From Phymorhynchus buccinoides (Eukaryota > Mollusca > Gastropoda > Neogastropoda > Raphitomidae), in contig CM065703.1 in the NCBI GenBank assembly GCA_017654935.2, positions 46,268,740 through 46,332,739 of the forward strand: a stretch of 64,000 nucleotides of DNA, in the 5' to 3' direction. The position numbers were made by a program, and so were the translations under genes. How positions within the stretch are numbered: position 1 is the first letter of the stretch; each line of letters begins with the position of its first letter. Below, piece by piece: positions 11,471 through 22,555 of the stretch. Below the pieces are notes generated by a model, which did no database searches, was not told the DNA's origin, and saw only the letters and a list, made by a program, of their open reading frames with translations.

Positions 11471-11560
11471 CAGCTTAGAAGTTTTCTTTCGGAAACAACC
11501 GGGTCTACTTGATAACCGACTCTCTTGACTCTCTACACAGACAATGTGATTTTCCTTCAA
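11471..11560 (-). other. Candidate 5' untranslated exon of BZW
   Basis: Reading the minus strand, AAGCTG is followed by a strong donor GTACGTTAGC at 11461-11470. Upstream is CGGGTTGTTTCCG, the kind of sequence found in housekeeping promoters. An upstream non-coding exon is required by the acceptor before the BZW start codon. The 5' boundary is unknown. Confidence 0.35.
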
Positions 11561-12163
11561 GAAATCGACACTCCTTGCTTCTACCCCGTGACGTCAGTGA
11601 TTTGTGCAATGCACAGCCTATCCACAAAGCATCCGTTCGTGATTGTGAGTTTCATTGAAACGCCCACTCGCGTGACTAGACACTAGAGGTGGGGAAAAAC
11701 CGGTTTGAACCGAAAAACCGGTCTTGAAATTCCGCGGTTCGAAACCGGTTTGTTAACTGCAAACTGAAAGTAAGTTTCTCTTAGAATAACGCATTCTTTT
11801 CGAAGAACAACACTGAATCTCAGCGCAGATTGGGTGTTTGTAAACCAAGAGTAGCTGTTTCTAGTTGTCTGGTGTTGTAAGGTGCACGTATGGCCAATGC
11901 TTAGGCCTACACCACAGTAACGAACATTTGGAGGCAGTTTCTCCTGGAAAAAAAATCGATGGAGTGATTGTAAAAAGTATTGCTTTGTGCTTGCAATGTG
12001 GCAGTGCGATCAATCGGGGTAGTGGAACAACAAACATGACTAATCACCAAGAGAACTGTGAATGGAACAGCAATAAAACAATGTCTTTTGAAGTTTATTT
12101 AATTTCATTTCTATAAATTCTTATGCTAAGAAGATAAGCAAATATGTTCGAACAAATTTTTAT

Positions 12164-12167
<4 letters not shown>

Positions 12168-12237
<70 letters not shown>
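12168..12237. repeat. (CA)n microsatellite
   Basis: A pure CA run of about 68 bases inside the hAT-like element. Confidence 0.97.
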
Positions 12238-12483
12238 ACACACTTATAGGCATCTAAAGTAAATCCCCAATGCCCCACATGGCCGAAAGGCCGGAGAGAG
12301 CGTAAAACCCCTATTATCACACATATCTTCATAAACTGCTTATGAATGTACATTCAGTAGTTACTGTTCGATTAAAATGAATGTGCTTACTGAAGATATT
12401 GTCTAAAAGTAGAATATGTCATTACTATTTTAAGAATGAGAGAGTAGCAAAATGATAACATCTTTTCTCCACCCAGCCCTAGG

Positions 12484-12519
<36 letters not shown>

Positions 12520-12734
12520 TGTGCGTGCATGTGCGTGTGCAAGGACGCGTGTGTGCGGTTGTGCGCGTGTGACTGTGTGTGTGCGCGCGCACGCTCGTGT
12601 GTGATATTTGTTCCTTGCATTGTGAAATATTTTCTCTTCTCATTTTGTTTATCTGTTCAGGTACATAATTACGATTATTATACTTTTGTATTCCTTATCC
12701 CACCGCTACATATCTGATTATTCTCAAAGCTAGT

Positions 12735-12817
12735 TCATTGCGTTGTGAATGTGCCACCATCCTTCACACTCCAAGCGCTTTGGGCTCATCTGAGGTAAAG
12801 CGCTATATAAATTTACA

Positions 12818-12852
<35 letters not shown>
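12735..12852 (+). mobile_element. SINE/LINE 3' tail followed by (ATT)n
   Basis: AAGCGCTTTGGGCTCATCTG, then GTAAAGCGCTATATAAATTT, then ATT repeats. It is nested inside the hAT-like element. Confidence 0.65.
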
Positions 12853-13148
12853 GACGTTTTGTTTTTGCTTTGGTTTAATTATTTTCCCTATGATTATTAT
12901 ATTTTTCAAGTACACCCCTACCCTCACCTTCCTATGACACGGGCAGATGGCCCCGTCATTAAAATGTTTGTTGGAGGTGAGCTAAGTTTTTAGTTGTGTG
13001 TGAATATTCTGTTTGCATAGGTGAAACTACTGATGCGAGTACTGGTTAAAAAAACCGGTTCGAAAAGACCGGTTCGGACAGGAAAAAACGATTTAAAACT
13101 GGTTAAAAAATATGAACCGGTTCTCAACTCTACTAGACATGCGCGCGC

Positions 13149-13154
13149 GCACGC

Positions 13155-13197
<43 letters not shown>
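13149..13197. repeat. (CA)n microsatellite
   Basis: CACACACA run directly beyond the right target duplication of the hAT-like element. Confidence 0.95.
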
Positions 13198-13198
<1 letters not shown>

Positions 13199-13528
13199 TT
13201 CTCTGTCAGTTATTTTAATTTATTTTAAACTCATATTCTGACTTATTTTAATTTATTTTAAACTCATATTCTGACTTGAAGGTGAACTTACAATACTTAT
13301 CTCTAACTTAGTACAGCTAAACATCAAAATTATGATAACGTGTTTTGCATTAATTATAAATGATTCTGCTGTACTCTGCAAAACGCAAAATTTTTGTTTA
13401 AAAAAAATAATCTCATGGCGCAACACTGCATGCTAGATATTCCAAGCCAATCCACCTTTTTTTGTAACACAACAAAAATCGATGCAGACGACAAACGAAA
13501 AAATTGATGAAAAGTTTCAAAGATCAAG

Positions 13529-13842
13529 ATGGATTCTTCCGATATTATGGAATGTAATTGCAAACTTCACGACGCTGTCCTTGAAGGAAGAGTTGAACTG
13601 ATCAAGAATGTTTTAGAAACATTATCCTGTGATGTGAACGAAACAGACGAAAGGCATTGGAATGGACGAACGGTGCTGCATTTGGCAGCGATGCGAGGCA
13701 ACCCAGAGATCGTCAGCTTGCTTCTGGAACACGGTGCGGATGTCTCAGCTTGTGACAGTCGCGGAAATACGCCGCTGCACTGGTGTGGGCATACAGAGAC
13801 CATCGAGTTGCTGGTGGAACATGGTGCCGACGTTTTACAAGG
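13529..13842 (+). CDS. ANKRD46: ANKRD46 exon 1
   Basis: 104 codons plus two bases of a split Gly codon; donor GTAATT after CAAGG. It carries most of the ankyrin block, including the conserved NTPLHWCGH motif. Confidence 0.93.
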
Positions 13843-14972
13843 GTAATTTACCCTCTTTTATGTGTAGAAATTCTCCACCCACTGGTGTTGTACGCCCTGA
13901 ATAACCTGATGAAGTTTGCTGCCTGAGGGGAAGAAGGATAGGAAGAGTGTGTATTTAATATCTGTCATTAAAGTATGTGTGGGAGGTGGGTAAAGGTAAA
14001 GATGTGCCCCCCCCCCCCTCCCTGCATTTCTCGGTTAATTCCATTTTTCTGTTTTTGCCTGTCTTGCCAAACATAAAGCTGTATTTTATTAACCTTTTCA
14101 GCTAATTATCTTTTTGGACTAATAACCCTAACCCTACCACACCCACCCCTATAAGACAGAAAAACGCAATAAACCACGACTGTGACAAATGCCGCGGTGT
14201 ACTGCAGTACATGGGGGGGGGGGTTCCTGTTAGATAATGGCCTTTATCATGACTGCAATTAATTATTGAACAAAGATAATTAGCTGAAAATGTTCATGTT
14301 TGGTAAGAAAGGCAAAAATGGAATTAACCGAGAGGTGTGTGTGCATGTGAGTGGATGCAGCCATTCAGCTGCATGTGCGTGCATGTGTGTGTGTGTGTGT
14401 GTATACATGCAGGCACTCATGCACATATGCATATTAAATGTATTTGTACAAGTGAAACGTGAAATACCTGCATTTTACAAAAGACTTTACCCGTAAAAAC
14501 TTTACAGCATTTTGTCATGCAATTTTGCAATATATTGTTTTCATGTTTTCACCAGTAACAACCGAGGTCTGACCCCCAGAGACATGGCGGAGCGAAGGGG
14601 CGTGTCAGGGTCAGCCTACGACCTTCTGTGTCAGCTGGAGCTGGAGGTCAAGGAGACTAGGGTCAGGGGTCAATCCATAGGGTCAACCACTGATGAGGAT
14701 TCTCCAAACAGTAATAAGAGGTGATCAACGTTTGGTTTGGTCATTTGTGTTTTGTGTGTGTTGTTTTCTAATAGTTCATGATATTAACATGAACACTAAG
14801 AAATAGGATTGACCCAATGCCAGCTGTCTTCAAATTCCTTTTGCTGAGAGAGTGGGGATATACCCTGGGCAAGGCGTCTTCTCTATAAACAAACTCTAGC
14901 CCAGCCCACCTGAATAGGATCTGTCCCCTCTGCTATCTGGTTGTCATGGTTGAAAATGACTGACTGGCGTAC

Positions 14973-15026
<54 letters not shown>

Positions 15027-15329
15027 ATAATTTAAAACTACTAAAGCACAGTATTAGTATGGTTTATGTTTCGTGCATGCATGTTTGGTTCATGTTTATA
15101 GATGGTTTGATTTTTTTTTTAAAGCATCTATGTTTGCTTACTCAATCAGTCAATGTCATCTTAAATAAAAAATTTGACTTGACTTGACAGAATGACACAG
15201 ACACACACACACACACACACATACATGCACACACACACAGTGACACATACTTACACACACACACATACACACACACATGCACACACACACAGTGACACAT
15301 ATACTTACACACACACACACACATACACA

Positions 15330-15380
<51 letters not shown>

Positions 15381-16730
15381 GACACATATACTTATACACA
15401 CATGCACACACACACACAGTGACACATATACTTACACACACACACACATACCCACACATTCTGTGCTTATCTGTGTGAACATAATGTGCTGTGCCAACCC
15501 CCCCTCCCCCCTCCCCATCTACCCACCATAAAAATGTCCTGATCTGATGATGATGCCAATGTACCATTCACCAAAAGGCAAGCTATAAAAGCATAGTCTC
15601 AGTGAGTCTGATTTTTGCAATGATGAATGTTCATAAAGTACCGTATATTTCGGACTATAAGGCACACACCCCAAATTTCACACAAAATTCAGATTGTGTT
15701 TCTCTATTTTCTTACTGTATTGTGTCACATTATAGGCGCAGGGGTCTCAGTCTGGGGGAAAAGTATCGCCTTATAGTCTGTATAGTACGGTAAAGATGCT
15801 GAACCATTAAGATTAACAATGAGTACTGCGGAAGTGTCCCCCTTGTCCTGATAATGAGGTTTGTGATGGCAGGGCTCCCAATCATCCCGCAAAACAAGGG
15901 GTCCCAGGGACTCCTTCACTAACAGTATAGAGGGTCGTAGAGGCGGGATAGAAGGTCCCAGTGGCATTGCGAATGCTAAAATATTTTTCTAGTGCATCCC
16001 TGGGACCCCCTGCACATTCTTTTAGAGTGTCCTTTACAATTTTAGTACTTCATAGACCCCCAAATGGGGGTTCCTAGGAACCGTGGATAGTACCGGTTCA
16101 CCTAAATCCATGCATTACAAACGTAATGTTGTTTTGTGTGTGAGAGGGAGGGAGAGGGGGGGGGGGGGGGGGGGGAGAGAGGGAGAGAGAAAACTTGAAA
16201 ACTTAAACTTTATTCTCCAAGTGAGAGAGAGAGAGAGAGAGAGACTATGTGCAGAAAAATTAATGGCCAAAGGCAATTCCTTTCAGTTCCTCTGAAGTCG
16301 GAGTGTGGCTGCCCATGTGGTTGGGTAATCAAAAGCGGTCACATACGTAATGTTCTCATCCCCAGCTGATGCATTTGTATCCCTGGAGTCTTTTAGCCAG
16401 GGTATGACAACAAACAACAACAATTCCTTTCAGGCCATAGTCCATTGAGCAGCTTTCTGTCTTTCGGATTCTTGCTTTTGTTTGTTTGATTTTTGTTTGT
16501 TCTTTTTTCTTGTTGACAGGTTCACCTCGGTCCTGCCAAGGGAAAAGCGTAGCCAGCCGTCGGGCGGCCAGTCGCTGTCAGGATTATGGCAGGAGTGCGC
16601 CTCTGAGCTGGGTTGTCGCAACTTCCTGCTCCTGATCCTTGGTGTGCTGGCCTTCTCTCTCTACATCGCCTTCTACCTCACCGGTCTGCATCTGGGTGCT
16701 CACGGCCGAGCGCCCATTGTTATCAGCTAA
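13529..16730 (+). CDS. ANKRD46: ANKRD46-like ankyrin-repeat membrane protein, complete in three exons
   Basis: The exons are 13529-13842, 14556-14720 and 16520-16730; joined they give 229 residues, close to the vertebrate length of about 230. Ankyrin repeats occupy roughly residues 12-120, with GRTVLHLAAMRGN, LLLEHGADV, GNTPLHWCGH and NNRGLTPRDMAERRG. A polar linker with acidic and basic clusters runs to about 190. It is followed by one hydrophobic segment near 194-216 (FLLLILGVLAFSLYIAFYL) and a short tail, the layout of ANKRD46. The start is the first ATG of the frame, AAGATGG. The molecular role of ANKRD46 is not established; it is predicted to be tail-anchored. It is divergent from BZW and convergent with the MIB gene. 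Confidence 0.93.
13991..14336. mobile_element. Palindromic MITE, diverged copy, in ANKRD46 intron 1
   Basis: The left arm contains TTTCTCGGTTAATTCCATTT and CAGCTAATTATCTTT; the right arm repeats them inverted. The fuller copy is 21928-22315. A short AACCCTAACCCTACC stretch is part of the element and is not telomeric. Confidence 0.7.
14556..14720 (+). CDS. ANKRD46: ANKRD46 exon 2
   Basis: One base completes the Gly codon, 54 codons follow, and two bases start the next Arg codon. The acceptor is TTTTCACCAG and the donor GTGATC. It encodes NNRGLTPRDMAERRG and the linker LCQLELEVKE. Confidence 0.92.
14805..14965. repeat. Dispersed repeat, partner at 63790-64000
   Basis: CCAGCTGTCTTCAAATTCCT, AGAGTGGGGAT and CTGCTATCTGG recur in the same order at 63858-63975. 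A SINE-like origin is possible. It lies in ANKRD46 intron 2. Confidence 0.6.
14978..15024. repeat. (CA)n microsatellite
   Basis: Pure CA run of about 46 bases. Confidence 0.97.
15196..15455. repeat. Compound (CA)n minisatellite
   Basis: CA runs punctuated four times by CAGTGACACATA(TA)CTTA, a small higher-order unit. The long frames across it are artefacts. Confidence 0.95.
15640..15791. mobile_element. Palindromic MITE (CGGACTATAAGGCG family)
   Basis: Inverted ends ACCGTATATTTCGGACTATA and TAGTACGGT, with an internal inverted pair around GCGCAGGGGTCTCAGTCT. Other copies are at 20603-20792, 49862-50012, 52812-53856 (interrupted), 54352-54529 and a fragment at 28365-28440. Confidence 0.75.
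15865..16085. repeat. Dispersed repeat, inverted partner at 62789-63012
   Basis: CCCGCAAAACAAGGGGTCCC, GTCCCAGTGGCATTGCGAA and AGTGCATCCCTGGGACCCCC recur inverted at 62789-63012, where the copy is cleanly inserted in a SINE. That copy shows it is a mobile DNA element. Confidence 0.75.
16144..16245. repeat. G-run and (GA)n low-complexity tract
   Basis: A run of about 18 G at 16158-16175 followed by GA blocks, and a fragment of the AACTTGAAAACTTAAACTTT repeat also seen at 24098 and 55303. Confidence 0.85.
16292..16425 (+). mobile_element. SINE-B copy
   Basis: Shares TCGGAGTGTGGCTGCCCA, ACGTAATGTTCTCATCCC and CCTGGAGTCTTTTAGCCAGG with copies at 27325, 44405, 48700, 52388 and 60735. It ends in a (CAA)n tail. 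It is internally shortened. Confidence 0.75.
16520..16730 (+). CDS. ANKRD46: ANKRD46 exon 3 (membrane segment and stop)
   Basis: The acceptor is CTTGTTGACAG. One base completes Arg, then 69 codons and TAA. It encodes the basic linker, a 20-odd residue hydrophobic helix and the tail ending APIVIS. Confidence 0.93.
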
Positions 16731-16731
16731 A

Positions 16732-17110
16732 GGGTTAACACTCAGGATGAATGAGCCGGATCCAGCTCATGAGAGTTTTCAAGAGGTTTTGATTTCTGGC
16801 GCAGTGATGCCCCGAGGCCCCGGTCATAGGCCATTGACCTATTACAATTAAGAATGTCCTATTGTGTTCTCCACTGTCAGGACAAATGTCTGATTGAATT
16901 TTGAACACTGCCACGCTTTGTCGTATTGATTTCTTCTCTTATGTCAGGACAGTTTGTCCTATCACTTTTCGATACTCGGTACGTCACTGCTGGCGTGTAA
17001 CCAACTTTCCAGCGCCATTTTGTAACCTACTTTCAGTTTGCTTTGACCTTGCATCTCTTGAAATCAACCAATCATTGCAGACTTTACGTGGTGACAGCCC
17101 TAAGGAGTCC
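16732..17110. repeat. Dispersed element copy in ANKRD46 3' region
   Basis: Begins GTTAACACTCAGGATGAATG two bases after the stop codon. The parts CTCATGAGAGTTTTCAA, TTTTGATTTCTGGCG and TTGAAATCAACCAA recur at 45970-47790, where the opening section has been amplified into a 38-bp satellite. It is interrupted by the inverted repeat copy at 16796-16985. Confidence 0.65.
16796..16985 (-). repeat. Dispersed repeat, inverted partner of 9505-9725
   Basis: Contains CCGGTCATAGGCCATTGACC and AGGACAGTTTGTCCTATCAC, the complement of the 9505-9725 blocks. Confidence 0.7.
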
Positions 17111-17127
17111 ATAGCAGCTGACCAGAC

Positions 17128-17197
17128 AATAAACAACATTAATGCATAATTTGGGAAATAGTGAAATCATTTTGTAAAAAAAAATGTTTAAAATAAA
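17128..17197 (+). promoter_or_regulatory. Candidate polyadenylation signals for ANKRD46
   Basis: AATAAA occurs at 17128-17133 and 17192-17197, about 400-470 bases after the ANKRD46 stop. Which is used cannot be told from sequence. Confidence 0.35.
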
Positions 17198-17199
17198 TA

Positions 17200-17660
17200 A
17201 TGAAAACAAACAAAACCTCTTTGCCGTGTTTCTTTCCACAATTGAGGTTATCTCCCCTCTCTTGTGATAAGTTTCTTTGTTAAGTGTGTTTTTTGTATAG
17301 ATTCCAGTTTGGAGAGAAAACATCTCACAAAGATTTATGACAAACATGCATCTTGTCTCACGTTCTTCACGCTTTTATCCCGAGATACAGCTTAAAACCT
17401 CCTGCCTGAAATTATAAAATCAAGTCATTTGTGACTCAGAGGACTTAGTAATTAAAAAGATTTAGCAAAGACAGTTCAGAAAACCGATTTTGTTCAACTA
17501 AAACAGTTAATATAAAGCTGATTAATACAGATGAGCGATTTTAAAAGATTTTTCAGCCCAAACTGTGTTGTTTTACCCTTTAACAGCTAGTCCGTGATTT
17601 TAAACATAGTTGACTTTTAATTCAAAGGACAAACTAGGCAAAAACATACTTCAATAAATG
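17200..17660. other. Intergenic, unassigned
   Basis: AT-rich sequence between ANKRD46 and the 81-bp array. Nothing recognisable. Confidence 0.4.
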
Positions 17661-17680
17661 TTGATTTGTTTGTGCACAAA

Positions 17681-20116
17681 TTCTCTCCACCACTGTCGTT
17701 GTGCACTGTGTGGGTGATGGTCATTATATAGGCAGGCCTGGGTCATCCTTTCTGTACACCATTCTCTCCACCACTGTCGTTGTGCACTGTGTGGGTGATG
17801 GTCATTATATAGGCAGGCCTGGGTCATCCTTTCTGTACACCATTCTCTCCACCACTGTCGTTGTGTAGTGTGGGTGATGGTCATATACTGATATAGGCAG
17901 GCCTGGGTCGTCCTTTCTGTACACCATTCTCTCCACCACTGTCGTTGTGTACTGTGTGGGTGATGGTCATATACTGATATAGGCAGGCCTGGGTCATCCT
18001 TTCTGTACACCATTCTCTCCACCACTGTTGTTGTGTACTGTGTGGGTGATGGTCATTATATAGGCAGGCCTGGGTCATCCTTTCTGTACACCATTCTCTC
18101 CACCACTGTCGTTGTGTACTGTGTGGGTGATGGTCATTTATATAGGCAGTCCTGGGTCATCCTTTCTGTACACCATTCTCTCCACCACTGTTGTTGTGTA
18201 CTGTGTGGGTGATGGTCATATAGGCAGTCCTGGGTCGTCCTTTCTGTACACCATTCTCTCCACCACTGTTGTTGTGTACTGTGTGGGTGATGGTCATTAT
18301 ATAGGCAGGCCTGGGTCATCCTTTATGTACACCATTCTCTCCACCACTGTCGTTGTGTGCTGTGTGGGTGATGGTCATTATATAGGCAGTCCTGGGTCAT
18401 CCTTTCTGTACACCATTCTCTCCACCACTGTCGTTGTGTACTGTGTGGGTGATGGTCATATATAGGCAGTCCTGGGTCATCCTTTCTGTACACCATTCTC
18501 TCCACCACTGTTGTTGTGTTACTGTGTGGGTGATGGTCATTATATAGGCAGAGCTGGGTCATCCTTTCTGTACACCATTCTCTCCACCACTGTTGTTGTG
18601 TACTGTGTGGGTGATGGTCATTATATAGGCAGGCCTGGGTCGTCCTTTCTGTACACCATTCTCTCCACCACTGTCATTGTGTACTGTGTGGGTGATGGTC
18701 ATTATATAGGCAGTCCTGGGTCATCCTTTCTGTACACCATTCTCTCCACCACTGTCGTTGTGTACTGTGTGGGTGATGGTCATTATATAGGCAGAGCTGG
18801 GTCATCCTTTCTGTACACCATTCTCTCCACCACTGTTGTTGTGTACTGTGTGGGTGATGGTCATTATATAGGCAGGCCTGGGTCATCCTTTCTGTACACC
18901 ATTCTCTCCACCACTGTCGTTGTGTACTGTGTGGGTGATGGTCATTATATAGGCAGAGCTGGGTCATCCTTTCTGTACACCATTCTCTCCACCACTGTCG
19001 TTGTGTACTGTGTGGGTGATGGTCATTATATAGGCAGAGCTGGGTCATCCTTTCTGTACACCATTCTCTCCACCACTGTCGTTGTGTACTGTGTGGGTGA
19101 TGGTCATTATATAGGCAGAGCTGGGTCATCCTTTCTGTACACCATTCTCTCCACCACTGTCGTTGTGTACTGTGTGGGTGATGGTCATATATAGGCAGTC
19201 CTGGGTCATCCTTTCTGTACACCATTCTCTCCACCACTGTCGTTGTGTACTGTGTGGGTGATGGTCATTATATAGGCAGAGCTGGGTCATCCTTTCTGTA
19301 CACCATTCTCTCCACCACTGTCGTTGTGTACTGTGTGGGTGATGGTCATTATATAGGCAGACCTGGGTCATCCTTTCTGTACACCATTCTCTCCACCACT
19401 GTCGTTGTGTACTGTGTGGGTGATGGTCATATATAGGCAGTCCTGGGTCATCCTTTCTGTACACCATTCTCTCCACCACTGTCGTTGTGTACTGTGTGGG
19501 TGATGGTCATTATATAGGCAGAGCTGGGTCATCCTTTCTGTACACCATTCTCTCCACCACTGTTGTTGTGTACTGTGTGGGTGATGGTCATTATATAGGC
19601 AGAGCTGGGTCATCCTTTCTGTACACCATTCTCTCCACCACTGTTGTTGTGTACTGTGTGGGTGATGGTCATTATATAGGCAGTCCTGGGTCATCCTTTC
19701 TGTACACCATTCTCTCCACCACTGTTGTTGTGTACTGTGTGGGTGATGGTCATATAGGCAGTCCTGGGTCATCCTTTCTGTACACCATTCTCTCCACCAC
19801 TGTCGTTGTGTACTGTGTGGGTGATGGTCATTATATAGGCAGGCCTGGGTCATCCTTTCTGTACACCATTCTCTCCACCACTGTCGTTGTGTACTGTATA
19901 GGTGATGGTCATATACTGATATAGGCAGGCCTGGGTCATCCTTTCTGTACACCATTCTCTCCACCACTGTCGTTGTGTACTGTGTGAGTGATGGTCATAT
20001 ACTGATATAGGCAGGCCTGGGTCATCCTTTCTGTACACCATTCTCTCCACCACTGTCGTTGTGTACTGTATAGGTGATGGTCATATACTGATATAGGCAG
20101 GCCTGGGTCGTCCTTT
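17681..20116. repeat. 81-bp minisatellite, about 30 copies
   Basis: The unit includes TACACCATTCTCTCCACCAC, TGTGTGGGTGATGGTCAT and TATAGGCAG, then CTGGGTCATCCTTT. Variants alternate: GGCCTGGG, GAGCTGGG or GTCCTGGG; CATTATATAGG, CATATAGG or CATATACTGATATAGG. Because 81 is a multiple of three, both strands stay open over long stretches; this is not evidence of a protein. Confidence 0.97.
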
Positions 20117-20311
20117 TTTGAGGATGAACCTGGGTCTGTCTCAACGTGGCTGTTGCTTATTCTTTGCTAGGCGAATTGGTGCCGGAATTAACTTTGGAGA
20201 AGGGAGTTAATTACAGAGTTACTTTTCCTTACTTCACAAAAAACATACAATCATGAAATGCAGGATAAGAGCAAGTTGGTGTGTTGGTGTGCAAATGAAG
20301 TCCAACAAGTA

Positions 20312-20460
20312 GAAATCAAGTAAGAAAGAGAGAGACAAGAAAACTAACACACAGAGACAGAGAGAGATAGGGAGATGAAGAACAAATAGAAATCAAGTTA
20401 GAAAGAGAGAGACAAGAAAACTAACACAGAGAGACAGAGACAGATAGAAAGAGAGAGAGA
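20312..20460. repeat. GA-rich tract with an internal tandem duplication
   Basis: The block AGAAAGAGAGAGACAAGAAA with ACTAACACA occurs twice about 77 bases apart. Confidence 0.8.
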
Positions 20461-20602
20461 CAGCCATGTATAAACAATGAACATGAAACAACCATCAAGA
20501 AATGTTCCATCTTTATTTTCTCTTCCAGTGGAATGCTGGCACAATCAGGGGACTGTTACAGTGTAGCAGGTCACATCCTATCAGTGCTGACTATCAAAAG
20601 CG

Positions 20603-20792
20603 TACCGTATTTTACGGACTATAAGGCGATATTTATTTCCCCAGACTGAGACCCCTGCGCCTTATAATGTGACTGATAACATGGTAAGAAAATAGAGTAA
20701 CAAAATCTGAATTTTGAGTCAAACAAATTTTTTTTTTTTTTTGGGGGGGTGCCTTATAATCAGGTGCGCCTTATAGTTCGTAAAACACGGTA
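20603..20792. mobile_element. Palindromic MITE (CGGACTATAAGGCG family)
   Basis: Left end TACCGTATTTTACGGACTAT, right end TAGTTCGTAAAACACGGTA, inner GAGACCCCTGCGCCTTATAA. Confidence 0.8.
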
Positions 20793-21060
20793 CTCCCCCC
20801 GGGGCGTCTTTCGTACAAATAGTTCCCCCACCTTCTGAAAATTCTGTGCTTGTAACTTCCTCTGATATGTCAATCTCTTCGACTGCCTTTTCCCTTTGTT
20901 TACTGTCATCTACTGTCTTTCTGCCTTTCTGCTACATCCTCATGTCTTTGTTCTAGAAACGCTTACAAAGATGGGCCTACTTCTTAGTTAAAGCGCATGA
21001 CAGCAGCATGATGCATCTGTGCTCATATGACGGGAAAGTCTGAGCGATCAAAAACAAAAA
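20793..21060 (+). mobile_element. SINE-A' copy
   Basis: Starts near CCCCGGGGCGTCTTTCGTAC, continues TAGTTCCCCCACCTTCTG and ends with the block GGCGCATGACAGCAGCATG-type sequence followed by CTGAGCGATC. It shares its first half with SINE-A but has a different second half. Confidence 0.75.
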
Positions 21061-21236
21061 ATTAAAAAAAGCATACTGGCTTAAGCTTACAACTGTTAAA
21101 CACATTCATATTTTCAAATATTTACACAAATCTGTGTAAAATCAGGGCCTTTTGACAGTTTTACCAGAGAAAAAAATAATAGATTTACTGTTCAATACAG
21201 CTGTCTGTAAAACAAAATGGATTTTTAGTTTCAATA

Positions 21237-21429
21237 CAGTGGAACCTCCCTTATAAAAATCCCTCCCACATAAGACCTACTTCTCTGAGACATTGCCCTT
21301 CTTTGTAGGTATTAACATTAACCCCCTTATAAGACCCCTCCCTATTAAGACCCCTCCCTTATAAGACCCCTCCCTTATAAGACCTCATTTTGGACGGTTT
21401 TTGAAGGTCTTATAAGGGAGGTTCCACTG
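21237..21429. mobile_element. TA-flanked palindromic MITE (CAGTGGAACCTCCC family)
   Basis: CAGTGGAACCTCCCTTATAA to GGGAGGTTCCACTG with TA on each side. The middle has started to tandemly amplify CCCTCCCTTATAAGACC. Confidence 0.75.
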
Positions 21430-21927
21430 TAGTACACTTGTGCAAAGACTGAAATATTATTTCCACATGTCAAGTTAAGGATTGTAAAGTACTTATTACA
21501 TTGTCTTTGACTAAAAGTAAACATTATGCAAGCATCCACACAATACAAAGTACAATAACATGCTTTTAAATCATTGTACAATCAGGATCGAGTTACAAAC
21601 TCTTCATACACAGAGACAATCAATCACGTTTCAGCTGAAGCACCTTTGCTATGGAAGAGCTACACATTGCAATTTACCAAAGTTATTGTGTTCTCTAAAT
21701 TAAAAGAAAACCTAGAAATTCATCAACATTATCAATATTTTATTTTACAAACCATTATATATCCGAGAGCACACGCTGCCTGCCTAGCATGATTTAAAGT
21801 TCTGGACATCAAACGTCATATATTTGTCCTGTGCAAATCCAGGAAGAAGAAGATTATTAATAAAAGTGGAATAAAATGTTATTACACGTATAATTTATTA
21901 TATCAAAATAAGACTGATTTTGGGGAA

Positions 21928-22315
21928 GGTAAAGATGTGCCACCCCCCCTTCATTTCTCGGTTAATTCTATTTTTCCGTTTTTGCCTTTCTTACCATACA
22001 TAAAGCTGTATTTTAGGAACATTTTCAGCTAATAACCTTTCTGGAATACTAACCCTAGCCCTAAACCTAACCATAAACCTAACCCTACCCCCCACTATGT
22101 ACTGCAGTACACCGCAATTTGTCACAGTTGTCGTTCGTTGCGTTTTTCCGTCTTATAGGGTGGGGGTTAGGTTTAGGGCTAGGGTTAGTATTCCAAAAAG
22201 GTTATTAGCTAAAAATGTTCCTAAAATACAGCTTTATGTATGGTAAGAAAGGCAATAACGGAAAAATAGAATTAACCGAGATAGGTAGGGGGGTTGGCAC
22301 ATCTTGACCTTTACC
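21928..22315. mobile_element. Near-perfect palindromic MITE, about 388 bp
   Basis: Arms of about 165 bases: GTAAAGATGTGCC..., TTCTCGGTTAATTCTATTT and AACCCTAGCCCTAAACCTAA on the left, all inverted on the right, around a short centre containing GTACTGCAGTACACCGCA. It should fold into one long hairpin. Confidence 0.85.
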
Positions 22316-22329
22316 CTGATTTTTTTAAC

Positions 22330-22555
22330 CCTTTCACCGCCAGCCATTTGTCAGCAAAAATGTTCCATTAATCTTACCTGGGTATAGAACAAAAAAATCT
22401 GCAATAATGGAAAATCCTCTGTGGCATGCATAAAGTAAGACCTCCACAAATTAAGAAGATAGGGGTTTGGGATAACAGGCCCTGGTTTGATGCCTTTTAG
22501 TGACATGGGTGTTAAACCATTGTGGTGCAAAAATGCGACATTGGCGGTGAAAAGG
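22330..22555. mobile_element. TTAA-flanked MITE (CCCTTTCACCGCC family)
   Basis: TTAA at 22326-22329 and 22556-22559. Left end CCCTTTCACCGCCAGCCATT, right end TTGGCGGTGAAAAGG. This is the piggyBac signature. Other copies: 43700-43898 (partial), 47808-48046, 49499-49734 and 53003-53092. Confidence 0.75.

Larger units (their letters stand above)
11684..13132 (+). mobile_element. hAT-like element with 8-bp target duplication
   Basis: The left end TAGAGGTGGGGAAAAACCGG and the complement of the right end (TAGAGTTGAGAACCGG) form an imperfect inverted pair. The flanks CTAGACAC (11676-11683) and CTAGACAT (13133-13140) match at seven of eight bases, as expected for hAT. A frame near 11986-12062 resembles a BED-type zinc finger (C-x2-C, then TTNMTNH and a final C). 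It lacks a catalytic domain and contains (CA)n and a SINE tail, so it is a defective copy. Confidence 0.75.

Noticed and set aside
14125..14155. Telomere-like AACCCTAACCCTACC
   Set aside because: It is a short part of a palindromic MITE whose other copy (21928-22315) shows the same text in both arms.
17651..20053. Frames up to 227 codons with a repeated YCVGDGHYIG motif
   Set aside because: The 81-bp unit is a multiple of three, which keeps frames open on both strands; there is no sign of coding constraint.
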